This document shows, piece by piece, positions 1-12,856 of a stretch of 64,000 nt of DNA. Each line of letters opens with the position of its first letter. The stretch's first letter is position 1. The position numbers and the translations under genes were made by a program. The notes beneath the pieces are model-generated. The model made no database searches and had not been told where the DNA came from. It saw only the letters and a list, made by a program, of their open reading frames with translations. Source of the DNA: Silurus meridionalis (lineage: Eukaryota; Chordata; Actinopteri; Siluriformes; Siluridae); the NCBI RefSeq assembly GCF_014805685.1, contig NC_060906.1, positions 16,402,164 to 16,466,163 of the forward strand, given 5' to 3'.

Positions 1-2354
1 TGATAACTGGGTTTACTAAATGAACTACCTTATGAGTGAAAAAATGTTGCACCACACACAACATCTGAATTCTGAAGTACCATTCAAGCCAATCAGTTTG
101 ATTCCCACTTTGCTACATCATGGCCTATTTGCATAAAGTTGAGAAAATATCACCTCCCGTCACTTGTCGCTTTGTTGCTTGGCGTTATCGCAGAAACGTA
201 GTATGTCGAAAATGAACGATCATCTGATGCTAGTGTGAACGTAGGCTTACACTTCCACAGGTCTATGGTTACAGCCATCATTTCCATGAGTATTTACATT
301 TTCTATCAGTTTAACAGTGGTTGTTGAATAATTCATGTATTTATATATGGTTTGAAATGATTAAGTAAATGTAATAGTCTTGGATTTTAAAGCAAATGAA
401 ATGGTTTCTAACCAAAGAAGCCTCTCAAAAATGGAAAGTTTTTGTTTTAGGGTTCTACATTGATTCTTTATGGATTCTCCTACAGTATATTTAAAATAGA
501 TTAAACTTTTTTTCCCCTAAACATTCTCACCTTAAAATGAATTGTTTTTTGTCAGTTATTTTGGCTTCATTTTGGCCGTTACATTTGGGCCTGACAACCC
601 TGATATGGATAAATAAGAAATTTTATAAGGATAGTGATAAGTGTGTGTGGTGTGTTGGTGTGTGTGGAAGCACCTTCTGTAAAATTAAATCAGGTCCTAT
701 GAGGCTCCTCTATTCTATCATTCTGCATTTGTCTCCTCTGCCATGTCTGCCCCCCACCACCACCACATCCACCACATCTACACATCCACACATCCACACT
801 CCACTGCCTCAGCTCTTTCTCTATTCCTGTGTATGTCGGTGTCTCTTCTCTTCTCAAGCTCCCCAGCCTATCTCCTTTAATTACTGCTTATGGCTCCCTA
901 TACCCCCCTTTCCCTCCCCAAATCCCATCCTTCCGTAGCTGCTTCCAGTCACTCTGCTTCTTTGTGCCTGTCATCTCTCTGGCTGCTGTTTTACCTCTAG
1001 CTTCTGATCTGAGATCGGTCGGCTGTTCCCGTTTTGGGATTTGAAGGAAATAAAGTGTTGAGCTGATCTCAGACCAGCATTTACTGGAGCTGTCACAACC
1101 CCTGCAGCCTTTACAGAATAATACAAAAAATATATAAAAGTGGTGGAGATCAGGGAAGCACCAGACAGACTTGCAGGCTTCTCCAAATGGCAGGCTTTGA
1201 TGCTGGGGCTGTGAAAGAGCCTTGAGAGGGGTGTGATTGCTCTGTGTGTGTTAGTGTGTGTGTAATTGTGTAGTGTGGTGTCTATCGATCGCTCGGTTTT
1301 CCAGGCTGTGACAGGAAGGCTGTGCATTGAACACTCACACACAAAAAAAACATGTATGTACAATCTTTGAAGAATAGGACCTTTCCTATTTCAGTCAATA
1401 GTTATCCCTCACAGGTATTCAGCCCTATTATAAACATCCACCCATGATGAGGAGTAGCGTTCACAAACTCTCACTGGTGTCTGGTGGCTTTTCTAGCCAG
1501 TCTACCTTCCATTAAATTGCCTCTCTGTTTTTTGCTGGCGATTGTGAAATTTCCTCCCTGCTAATTCACTATTTAAGCCTATTAATCTGATTATAGAGGC
1601 AGTTCTAAGACAGCTGTCATTATATACAGTACATGAAAGACAGTTTGCCAAGTTGCTTTGTTTGTCTGTTTGCTTGAACAGAGTAGATATAGAAGAGAGG
1701 TGGAGCAAAATAAATAAGATGTTTGTCTCCCAAACTGGCTTGTTTAGCTGTTCCTGTCCCATGCTATACCTGCACATGATTGTTTTAGAGTTTCAGTGCA
1801 TGTGCTTGTTGGCTTGTTCTTTTTGCTTTTGTTTTGTTGCCATGACTTATTTGCACATAATGATAAATGAATTTCTGATTCCAGGAATAATACTGATTCT
1901 AATTCTGGTGATTAGTAAGATCTAATCAAAGTTGAAGTAAAAAGAAATACTGATACCAAATCTGATCATGATTTTGATTTCTGATATATTGATTTTGATT
2001 GTTCCTGATTCAAAAATGAACATTGATTCTGATCCTTACTCTTTTTTAAATGGTAAAACTTATTCTAGTTATAATTCCATTTTATTTCCTTTGATTCACA
2101 TTGTGATTCTCTTTTCTGTGCCTGAGTCCCAGATGTTCAGAGCTGCCCACTGTGTTTGGGATCTAGCTAAAAATCATGTCTATTCAGACTACGGCAAAAG
2201 GGCCAAGCTGTGCTTTTAGAGTCAGAATTACACATTATATGCACGTTATAAATAAACACATGATGAATTTACAAAACCACAAGGTTTTAAAAAACACAAT
2301 TAAGAAGAATGTTCCTGTCTATAATAGCATAAAAAATTCCCAAGATGTCCAAAC
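1..2354. other. Upstream AT-rich non-coding sequence
   Basis: No exon with homology or paired splice sites recognised. Positions about 1860-2110 are rich in GATT/TGATT-type simple sequence. A pyrimidine-rich stretch with CCACCACC runs occupies about 745-800. Confidence 0.5.
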
Positions 2355-2702
2355 CTATTCCAGCATCACAAGCCATTGTGCACTAAGTGAGAACCTTGAA
2401 GATAAGGACATGGTTTGTTAAGACTGGAGTGGAAGAACTCAATTGGTCTGCACAGAGCCTTGACCTTAACCCTGAACAATTCAGTTTTGGATGAACTGAA
2501 ATACATGCCAGGTCTTCTTGCCCAACATTATGGTTCTAGTGGCTGAATAGGCAAATCCCTACAGCCTCTCTCTAATATCTAGTGGAAAGCCCTCTAAGAG
2601 ACTAGAACTTATTATAACCGCAAACTGAATATACAATGGAATGTTGAAAAAACACACATGGGTGAGATTAATCAGGTGTCAACATACTTTTCACCATATA
2701 GT
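2355..2702 (+). mobile_element. Tc1/mariner-type transposon fragment, 3' part
   Basis: Carries decayed transposase-like sequence (GAGTGGAAGAACTC, TGCACAGAGCCTTGACC) and ends with the terminal-inverted-repeat-like CCATATAGT. The same ending and internal blocks recur at 28375-28741. The 5' half is missing and the coding frame is broken. Confidence 0.7.
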
Positions 2703-3339
2703 CTGTATACCTGTATATTCCATATAATTGTTTCTGAAGTTTCAGAATGTGTGTCTGAGTCTGGTTCTTGTACAGTAAAGTGAATTATGTCGTTACATTC
2801 CGAATCAGCAGCACACTATTAACAGTTAGTTATCTCAAGAAGCCATCTATGACAAAGAAACAGTACTGATCTTACCTTACATGAAGTGTTGAATGTGGTT
2901 TCTTTATTTGTTTTGTATTTAATGAATTAATTTTGTAAGTGTTTACATATTAATGTTTACATTTTATGTCCTTGAACTTATCTTACAGTTAACATTCCTG
3001 TGTATAAAGTAATTCTGATTCTGTATCAGCAGATATTCTTCTGTGTTTGACTTTTCTGCTGGCAGAGCTATCCTCTCCGATTAGGATTTCAGCACCGGGA
3101 GCTGTCCATTCGCTCTAACCCCAACTCTGTTCATATAAAGGGGGCATTTACTTTCAGTAGTTTTTGGGATTAAAAGAAAAAATAATAAATAAAAATAAAC
3201 TTCAATTAACCTATAGATATTTTAACATTTAAAAAAGTTATTATTAAGTCTGGCTGAATAATATACAGTATAATCAAAATATAGTATGTGTATAGAATGT
3301 TTTTTTTTTATGTGATATAATATTAATGTCTATTCTCAT

Positions 3340-3594
3340 ATGCCCTCAATTCCTTCACAGGTTGGCTGGAGAAGAAAAGGAGAAGAGAGGTAGGCTAGGT
3401 CTGGCTCTGCTAGCTCCATTCGTTCTCCAGACTCTCCCTCTGCTGCTGCTGCAGTATAGCATTGCTTCTGGAGGCTTCAGTCGCACTCACACTCTCTCTC
3501 CCTCCTGCCTCATACATTCTGCTTCCAGCTCCCTCCCCTCCATCTCTCGCTCCCCTCCTTCCTGTCTGTCTGTCTCTTTCTCGCTCTTCCTCCC

Positions 3595-3638
<44 letters not shown>

Positions 3639-3824
3639 TTCCCTCTCTCTCTCTCTCTCCTCTAGAGTGGCTGCAGCTCCCCCGCTCCTCCACTCCCTCT
3701 CCCTCCATCTCTCCAAGTGCTGGCGGAATACAGAGAGCTCAAACAAAGAAAGATTGATAGAACAAGGGAAGAGAGGAGCTTAAGAGTGAACAATAAGGGA
3801 GGATAAACAGAGAGGCAGAGAAAG

Positions 3825-3856
<32 letters not shown>

Positions 3857-4150
3857 GATCGCATCATTTCAGGCTACAGGAGAGAGGAGGCAGACAGAGA
3901 GAGTGTGTGAGAGAGTCGCCATTTCAGTAGGTTTCGTTTTTGTTCACTTCTTCTCTTGTTTGGATTGAACGTTCTTATGATCCAGTTGAAATTACAGAGT
4001 GTGTATGTGCATCTGGATGCTCTGGTGTGAATGCTTGTCTATGTGTGTCTCTGTGTGCATGCATGTCTGTGTGTGAGCAAAGGGAACCGCTCGATTCATG
4101 AAGAAATCACTTGTGCATTCCAGCACACTGAGCTGCAGACTTCTTGTCTA
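3340..4150 (+). promoter_or_regulatory. Purine/pyrimidine-rich segment, possible distal myt1l promoter or 5' exon
   Basis: Contains a CT tract (3599-3660), GA tracts (3825-3855), and a spliceable 29-nt segment 3361-3389 flanked by TTCACAG and GTAGGC. Neural genes of this kind often start in GA-rich 5' leaders, but no TSS is demonstrable here. Confidence 0.2.
3599..3660. repeat. (CT)n microsatellite
   Basis: Pure CT for about 34 nt, then imperfect. Confidence 0.95.
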
Positions 4151-5361
4151 ACAAAGTAATCATGACCGTTTCGGCATATTTGGAAGACTGATGCTAGCTT
4201 GCTTACACTAGGCTTGATATGTAACTTGGCTTTTTTTCAGAGTCAGCATCTTCTCAACCTGACAGATTTATGAAAACTAATATGCACTTACCTTGATCAC
4301 GCACTCATTCAAGGGCTTGTTTCATGACTCATAACAAAGTGACTGAGGTAACTTTGCAAAGATAATTGTGTCTGATAATGCCTTAAGGAAATCTGAACTT
4401 GATCAAGATGCAGTTTCATTTTGCTGCACAAACTTTCACTTGACTGAGGTTTAAACATAGAAAACATTCATGGCTTTGGGAATGGTAGGCTACTGTTATG
4501 TGAAGTACAGATTGTTTTTAATGAATATATGGTGTAAGTATGTTGTTATTTGTATGTTTAGATCTTCATAAACACGCACAATTTTTCAACTCACACCATT
4601 ACTCTTCTTGTATACGATTTAAGTACTATTTCAGGTCACAGTCTTTTTTAAAGACTTTTTGTGCTAAAGTTTTGTACATTGTAAAGACAGTAATTCATTA
4701 TTAGCGTGCACTGTAGGTGCATTGGATCATTTGTTTCTGCTGGGTTGGTAAGTGAGAAAAGTTTGCATGAATTATGAAAGAGCTGATTTTGAAGAGTCTT
4801 TCCTTTTATAGGTGCTATGCTTCAGTTGTAGGTGCCTGCTGCAAACCTCCAGTATGATTTCACCAGCACTTAATGTATTGGTTAAGCCAGTATTAAAAAT
4901 TACTGTGTGGAGAATGTTAACTATAATATATAAATATTTTGACTAAGCTGTTCCAGAGTGATATAAAAAATAGTATAAAGTATACTATTTGCTTACTCAT
5001 TTAAAACTCTTGTTATTTAACTATTGCATGAGAAATGTATTTATGATTGTCCAAGATTTAAGAATCGAATCTTGACTCTGGGGTTTGAAATTGATTTATT
5101 TTCTTTGCATTTGCAGCAAGTGAGGTTAGTTACATGGTATGCATGGTTGCAATTGAAGCTTATTGAGCCAGTAATATCACATTATGTCTCTTTTGAGTGG
5201 TTGATTGTGAGGATGATGATGAATTCTGAGGTAGGTTGAAAATAAGACTAATTATGGAATCGTACGAGGCAATCTGAATTATCTGTCTGTGAGCTGAATG
5301 ACCCCAGAGGGTTTTCCTGCCTCAGTGAGCCAGACTCAGTGAGTCATTAATAAGATAGCTG

Positions 5362-5364
<3 letters not shown>

Positions 5365-5408
<44 letters not shown>

Positions 5409-5434
5409 GGAAAAGAGGAATAAAGAAAGCGAGT

Positions 5435-5495
<61 letters not shown>
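5365..5495. repeat. (GA)n microsatellite, two blocks
   Basis: GA blocks separated by GGAAAAGAGGAATAAAGAAAG; about 130 bp in total. Short Arg/Glu and Ser/Leu ORFs across it are artefacts. Confidence 0.95.
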
Positions 5496-5497
<2 letters not shown>

Positions 5498-5555
5498 GCC
5501 CTGCTTGTTTCACAATGTTACAAGCTTAATGAACACCCCCACCCCAATATTCACA

Positions 5556-5556
<1 letters not shown>

Positions 5557-5641
<85 letters not shown>

Positions 5642-5666
5642 AAACACACAAACACACAAACACACA
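5557..5666. repeat. (CA)n microsatellite with ACAA variants
   Basis: CA run interrupted by GACAGA and ending in CACACAAA units. Confidence 0.95.
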
Positions 5667-7324
5667 GTCTGATGTGTGGTGATAAAAATAACCTATTTGG
5701 TGAATGCGGCTTTGGAGAGAAGCCGTATCAAGCGGTTATGGTTTCACCACTGTGTAACATACATGCGTGATATAATTATCTCATTGATTTTCTGACCTCT
5801 TGTATCCACATATGCTCAGAGAGAATTCCAAATACCTTTTGTTTTTTGTTGTTGTTGTTTCCTCTGGGTGTGCAGAGCTAAAGCAGTCTCACTTAGTAAT
5901 ATGAGTGACACACTAGCTGCAGTGTTTCCACAGCTTTTTAGTTCTGCAGTAAGAAAAAGCTGCCCTCGGCTCTGAATTCCAGCATTATACCACTTCATTA
6001 AAACTACTCAGAAAGCTCATAAAAAACCCATAATGCTGTATTGCAACCAAATGTAGCCTGTAAATATACATGCATTTACATTTTTCTTTCCCGGCGATTT
6101 TAACAGCATTAAAAATTCAGTGTGAGAAATAGTTGAAGGCATCTGTATACATTTTATGTTACAAATTACATAAAAGATGCAGCTCACCAAGACACTTTTA
6201 ATGCTATTTTATTTGACTGCTGATTATTTCATATCAGACTTAAGCGTTACAGGAACAGCCAATGTCTTCACAAGTCCTTGATGGTGATTGTGGCTTTGCA
6301 CAGGTCACAACTCTCTGCTCTGAATGAACCTTATGCATAATATAACCAAGTCTGAGTCAGAGAACAATAAGATGAAATTTTACTGAGTAGACGTGGGTCA
6401 GAAGGAGACTCTTACTTCTTTTTGAACCTGTCACGTTTTCCAATTTGGGTAAAATCGCAATTGTATGGGCGCATTAAACCTGCCAAAGAAACTACATTTA
6501 TAATGACAATCAAATTAGCACAGCACATCTGACCAGGGTTATAATGGAATAAAATATGTGCTCTCTACTCTGTCAGATATTTGATAAAGGCTGTAGAGGG
6601 AGGAATAGAATTACCAGATGAGGGACCAGTGAAAGAGAGTTCCTGAAGGACATCAAAAAGAGACAATTGTACAATTAGCTTAAAAAAAAAAAAAAGATTC
6701 TAAAATGTTGTAAGTTGAGTGTATTTTTATTATAAAGGCCAAACATGCTCAAGAAGCTTGCATCTGAGTATGACACTGCTGTGACCCAGTTGATGAGGCC
6801 ATGGAAAAGAGAGGTAATGTAGAAAAAGACAGGCATGACGCTGCTTCTATTCCAGACATGCACCGTAAACAAATTTTGTTTTGCCATTCAGTTTCAGTAA
6901 AGATGTACAGCTGCACACTGGCCTGGGCTAAGACAGAGGAGCCAAAATGTATTGTTGAGTAGTTAATAAAAGCTAAAGCTTAAACCCAACAAAAAAATAA
7001 TTAATGAATAATGAAATTATTTTCACAAAACAGTTTTTTGTTATTACAATAATACCACAGCAATTACTATTAATAATTTTTTATTCAGGATTTATATTTG
7101 CATTTAATTTTATAGAACATACATAAAACATGTAAGTTATCACTTACATTAGAGCAGCTATGAGCAATTGTTCCTCAAATCCAAGAAAGAATATGCAGCT
7201 TTTCATGTTATGGAGAAATCAGAAAGCCCTTACATGAGAGACTTCTATAAACATTACATAAAATTCTTTTCATCTTTTAATTAGTTGATTTGGATTGTGT
7301 AGATGATTTTCCATATCAGTTCAA

Positions 7325-7669
7325 TTTTTAAATTCGGTTCATTTTTATTTGTATAGAACTTTTTTTTTTTACTCCCGGAGATGGCATAAGAAAGAAACCT
7401 TGAGAGGAACCAGACTCAAAAAGGAACCCATCCTCATCTGGGTGGCACCAAATGTCCATTTATTACAGCTAAACGATGTTGAGGTAATCAAATACAAACT
7501 GTAGTCCTGAGTCAATATAGCAGTTTGTTGACCATCTTCGAAGCTCCTGTGTTACAGGCTGTAACTGTGAAACTATCCTCAGCTGGGTCTCCAATCAAAT
7601 AAAACACCATCCAGAGGCAGGAGAGGTGAGGGACATGAACTGTTTACAGGCCACTGGTACCTCAGGAGC

Positions 7670-7744
<75 letters not shown>

Positions 7745-9005
7745 GAGGGGTGACATGGGAGAAATATATGGATTTTTAAATATCCTTATTGTTGTATTAA
7801 AGTTTAAGACACTGCACAGTTGGTGAGTCCGGCAAGACTTGCTATGGCAGCATAACTAAAAGGAAAAGCCAGAAGGTAACACAGACATGAGGGATCTCTG
7901 GGATAAGAGACGGACCGCAACACTACTGTCAACAAAACTGAGAGTGAGGGGACGACAGCATCCAAATATTTCAGTTCACCAAACACTCTATATCCATGAT
8001 CCCTCCAGAGCTGCTTTTTTATCTACCAATGAATAGCTTGACTAAATAAATATGTTTTCAGCCTCAACTTGAACACTGAGACTGTGTCTGAGTCCAAAAC
8101 ACTAATTGGAAGGCTATTCCATAACTGTGGGGCTTTGTAAGAGAAAAATCTGCTCCTTTCTGTAGTCTTCATTATTTGAGGTACCAACAAATAGCCTGCA
8201 CCCTTTGATCTGAGTAGGCGTGGGGGATCATAATGGTACAGAAGTTCACTCAGATACTGCAGAGCGAGACCGTTAAAAGCTTTATACGTCAGTAGTAGTA
8301 TTTTATAATCAATGTGAGATTTAATTGGGAGCCAGTGTAGACTGATTAAAACAGGGGTGATTTGGTCATATTTTCTAGATTTAGTATGGACCCTTGCTGG
8401 TGCATTCTGAAATAAGCGCCCAGACAGTAAAGCGTTACAGTAGTCTAATCTAGATGTAACAAAAGCATGAACTAGTTTTTCTGCATCCTGTAACAACATC
8501 ATATTTCTAATTTTAGCAATCTTTTTAAGGTGAAAGAAGGCGATCCTGGTAATATTATTCATGTGAGCCTCAAAGGAAAGACTAGAGTCAATAATCACAC
8601 CAAGGTCTTTGACTGCTGTACACACTGAGAGAAAACCATCTAGAGATGCTACATATTTGGAAAATTTACTAGTTGCATGTAGTCCTAGTAAAAGTACTTC
8701 TGTCTTATTTGAGTTGAGCAGAAGGAAGTTATCAAGCATCCACTGTCTAATGTCCTTTACACACTCCTCAACATTATTAAGCTGATCTTCTCATTTGGCT
8801 TTGCTAAAATATACAACTGTGTATCATCAGCATAGCAATTGAACCATAAATACCATGTTTACGTACAATTTCACTCAAAGGCAGCATATATAAAGAGAAA
8901 AGCAGTGGGCCTAAGACAGATTCTTGTGGAACACCAAACTTTACCTCATAGAGTGTGGAGAACTCACCATTTCCATCAACAAACTGATAGCAATACCCTG
9001 TAAAT
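7325..9005 (-). mobile_element. 5'-truncated L2-type LINE with reverse transcriptase remnant and 3' tail
   Basis: The minus-strand ORF at 8023-8739 encodes the RT thumb and C-terminal part of a non-LTR element: VTSRLDYCNALLSG, ISLHWLPIKSHIDYKILLLT, APQLWNSLP, FKLRLKTYLF. Upstream, out of frame, lies the RT catalytic box CYADDTQLY (YADD at 8823-8834) and [17 protein letters not shown]. The non-coding tail continues to about 7325 and includes the LINE 3' block seen three more times in the window. A GA repeat (7673-7742) sits in the tail. The endonuclease domain is absent and the frame is broken, so the copy is dead. Confidence 0.85.
7673..7742. repeat. (GA)n microsatellite inside LINE tail
   Basis: About 35 GA units with one AAAG interruption. 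Confidence 0.95.
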
Positions 9006-9044
9006 CTGATATGTAATCAGATTAATCTGATCGAATAATCTGAT

Positions 9045-9276
9045 ATGCACATGGTGCACCCAGATGTAGATGGGGTTCGATTGTGGTTCTGGTTCTTCTC
9101 ACAGTTTCGTGCTCATAGCATCTCAGGCAATGCTACTGCCACTAGTTTGCTTATTAGGGATAAAATGGATTTTGCAATCTATTTATTTCTGTAAAGCTGA
9201 TTAGGGCAATGTGCATTGGTAAAAAAAAATCTATATAAATACATTATATTTGAATTGAATTGAATTGAATTGAATA
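9045..9276 (+). mobile_element. L2-type LINE 3' tail, solitary copy
   Basis: Contains the family signature CTGTAAAGCTG and GCAATGTGCATTGGTAAA, and ends in five GAATT units, the usual 3' terminus of this LINE group. It is in the orientation opposite to the adjacent 7325-9005 copy. Confidence 0.75.
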
Positions 9277-9330
9277 TTTCTCCAATTTTCCCCCAGTAAT
9301 ATTTTTTTTTACCTCACTGGTTGATGACTG

Positions 9331-9434
<104 letters not shown>

Positions 9435-12120
9435 TGAAATTGCAACCTCATCACTTTATTTTATTCCCCAATTTTACCTATCCAGCAGTTTAACATTTTA
9501 TAACCAATGAAGAGCAGCCATAAATGCATGGTCATGGTGAGTGGTCCTAATAACAGCAAAACAGCTTCAACACTGACTGACTGCTTGATAACTACAGTTT
9601 TCAATAGAGGTTGACGACCACATGGTAAGTCAGAGAATTAATTAGCCTGAATCAACCATATCACCATGAGTGATATAATAGGCAAACATTAGGTGCCATG
9701 TTTCATGTTTCACCATTTATCATGTTAACCAAGTGGCTCTTCAATATACGTCATGTGTACTAATACAATTCCACATGAATAGAACATTCAAAACAGCAAC
9801 ACAATTTTCTTTCTCAATTTCAATGCACCCATGTATGTTAGATTTACAGTCATAGGTAGTCTACTGTAATTGTAGCCACCTGATAGAAGCGTGGATGAGT
9901 TTAATCATTAACTTCAGCCAGTAGCTACTGTAAGCTCAGCGTCAATATTTCCCAGTTGCTTAGCAACCGTATTTTCATGACTTTGACCACTTGAAATTGT
10001 TCAGTGTTTGCCATCCCGCATTAAAAGCACAAATTCACGTTTCTGTTTTACAACAACTAATGTCTGATATCTGCGCTGCAGTCATTCAGTCAGATAAAAT
10101 TCTTTATTTTTTCCAGATTTTTTTTTGCAATTGCAGTTTGATAAAACAGATAATCATAGGAACAACTGTTGAAGATTAGTGGGGGGGGAAATAACCCCTA
10201 CAAGTTCAAATACAATTCACTGTATCTGAATCCATAGTGGCACTCCAGTTGTTAGAGCAACACATACAGTGAATTGCCATGCAGCACACACCTCTCCCTC
10301 TTACTAACGATCCTATCTGTGCAGGCAGCGTGTGCGCACTAAGCCAGACGGATATTGCAGTGGGTGCATTAAAAGCAAACTTCTCGTTCCACGGCCATCT
10401 GATGACGAGGACGATGATTCAGACGCATCTTACAGAGGCTTTCTCTACCTGAGCCTGAGTAGCGTGATGAGGCCACTATCCTGCCAGTGAGGCTGGAGAT
10501 GTGTGAGAGGGGTGAGGGGAGGGAGGGAAAGGGAAAGCCGTTATCATCACCCTGCTCTTTGAAGGCAAAAAAAAGGACTCTTTGTGCACGGGTTTGCGAG
10601 CTGGGCATTTTCCCTAATTACTCATCTCAGGTGATTATATGAGTCCTGCCTCTCCTCTCTATGCTTTTCCAAAGAAAAAAGGATATAGAGTACATTAGGA
10701 CATGTAAATTGGGACAAGTGGCTACTTTGCAATAACAGACAGGGAGACAGGTTACAGGGTTTTTGTGCACTACCAGGTAAAAGAGGTAGGAGAACAAGAC
10801 AAGGATTTTTTTTCTTTATAATGGAACAAAGAGCTAAATAGACGAGGATGACATTCATTTTATGCCAGGTTGGGACAATTCGTTATTATATTAAAGCATT
10901 ATTTGGATGCACAAACAGTTGTAGAATGTTGCTGCATTCAATTTATTTCTAAAGTGTGAATCTGAGCTCTTAATTATGTTATATATATGATCTCAAGTTG
11001 GGGAAAAAACCCACCAGGTGAAGGCTTTTTTTTGGCAACAATCAAAACAGCTAACTATCACATCTGATGTATATTGTCCAATTCAAACCAGCAAATTGTC
11101 TGTGTTTTTAAATAAAAGAGTAAACATGTGTCTATGTTGACTGATCTAAAGCAAATACTAGTACATAAAGTATAACTGTATACTCTTTAAGATAAGAAGT
11201 CCTATTTCTTTTTCCTGCTGACCCTGGAGAATGTCTGCCCCTTGGTCAAATTTTGTAGTGGAATGAGGGTTTTCCTCATGTTTTCTTAGTTGAAATTCAT
11301 AAATGATGAGTGATGACATTTATTTTAACACGGTATATGCACTGTACATGTTTATGTGTATTGGAATTTTTTTCATTCGTATTGAAAATCATTTACATAT
11401 ACTGAATTTTCACTGATATTCAGCGAAATGTGACATTTTACATTTTGCAATACTTTCCTAAATGGCACAGCTAAATGACATCCTTAAACCCTAGTAATAC
11501 AGTGCATTCCCAGTAGAACATTAAATGGTATTTGACAAAAAAGCAAAAGAATGACTCAATATCAGTTTGAGGTTTAATATCACTTCTAGGAAACATGAAA
11601 TTTTGTATTTGCTTTGAAACAATGGATAGATTTATATGGGATTATAAACAGACAATTATGCAGTGAAATTCTGACAGTTTTGACGTATATTTAGATGCAT
11701 ACTGTATTCCTGTATGTTTAGAAGCTTTATTTTATTTAGTTTCTGCATCACGGTCATGGTAATTCCAGCACCTATCCAGGGAACCCTCAGCATGCAAACA
11801 CAGAACACAACCTTACACACTCTGAAAGGCACTATGCTAGCACTGCAATGCTTTGACACTCTTGAATTGTATTACACTTATTTCTAAAGCTACTTTATAC
11901 AATCGCTTCCGTAATCCTAATTCAGCATAAAGGATTCAATACTGTAAGAATCGAGTCGCTTCTGCAATTGTCACGTGTGCAGGAAAACCTCTGCTGTTGC
12001 GTAATCGTTGCGTTTAACAGGGCTTAAGTGAAGATTTCCTAAAGAAACCACATTCAAACTATCCTGTCACAAAAGCCAGCTAAGTTGACATATTGTGAGC
12101 ACAGCACTCATGCAGATATA

Positions 12121-12163
<43 letters not shown>
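12121..12163. repeat. (CA)n microsatellite
   Basis: About 21 pure CA units. Confidence 0.95.
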
Positions 12164-12166
<3 letters not shown>

Positions 12167-12696
12167 TATGCAGATTAATGAACGATCAGCCTGTAAATCA
12201 AGGAGTTGGCTGCAGGGTTTTTTTCCAGACGTTGTTTGGGAGAGTCGGACAAGCAAGCCCACAGAATGAGTCACGATGTGGGAGAGTGGTTATTTTTACC
12301 ACATACGCACACACATACACATAAAAAAAAAAGCCACGCTTCACCCAGGCCACTATGCAACTGGCTCACCGGAGGCAGACTTGTAATGGGCGATATGAGG
12401 CAACACCTCCATTAGAGGCTCAAGCATGATGACTCAGCAAATACACGGTGCTAATTATTCATTAAAGCCAAATGTCTCTACAGAACAAGGCAGCCTGAGC
12501 CTCGAAACACACGCTAGAACATATTTCCCCATAGCACAAGTATGTATGGTGCCCAAATGAAATTTTAACAAGATGAGTAATTTCTGTTATTCTTATGTAA
12601 ATTGGGAGAAGTTGGATAAAAATGGCAATTTATTGCAAATAATTATACCAAGACCTCTAGCCTTCTTTCTGAGCATGAGGCGAGAGAGAGATGCAA

Positions 12697-12856
<160 letters not shown>

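Noticed and set aside
12080..12274. Cys/Val-rich and Thr/His-rich ORFs across CA/TG repeats
   Set aside because: Translation of dinucleotide repeats. The same applies to similar ORFs at 17332-17599, 19654-20039, 40826-41218 and 41810-42240.
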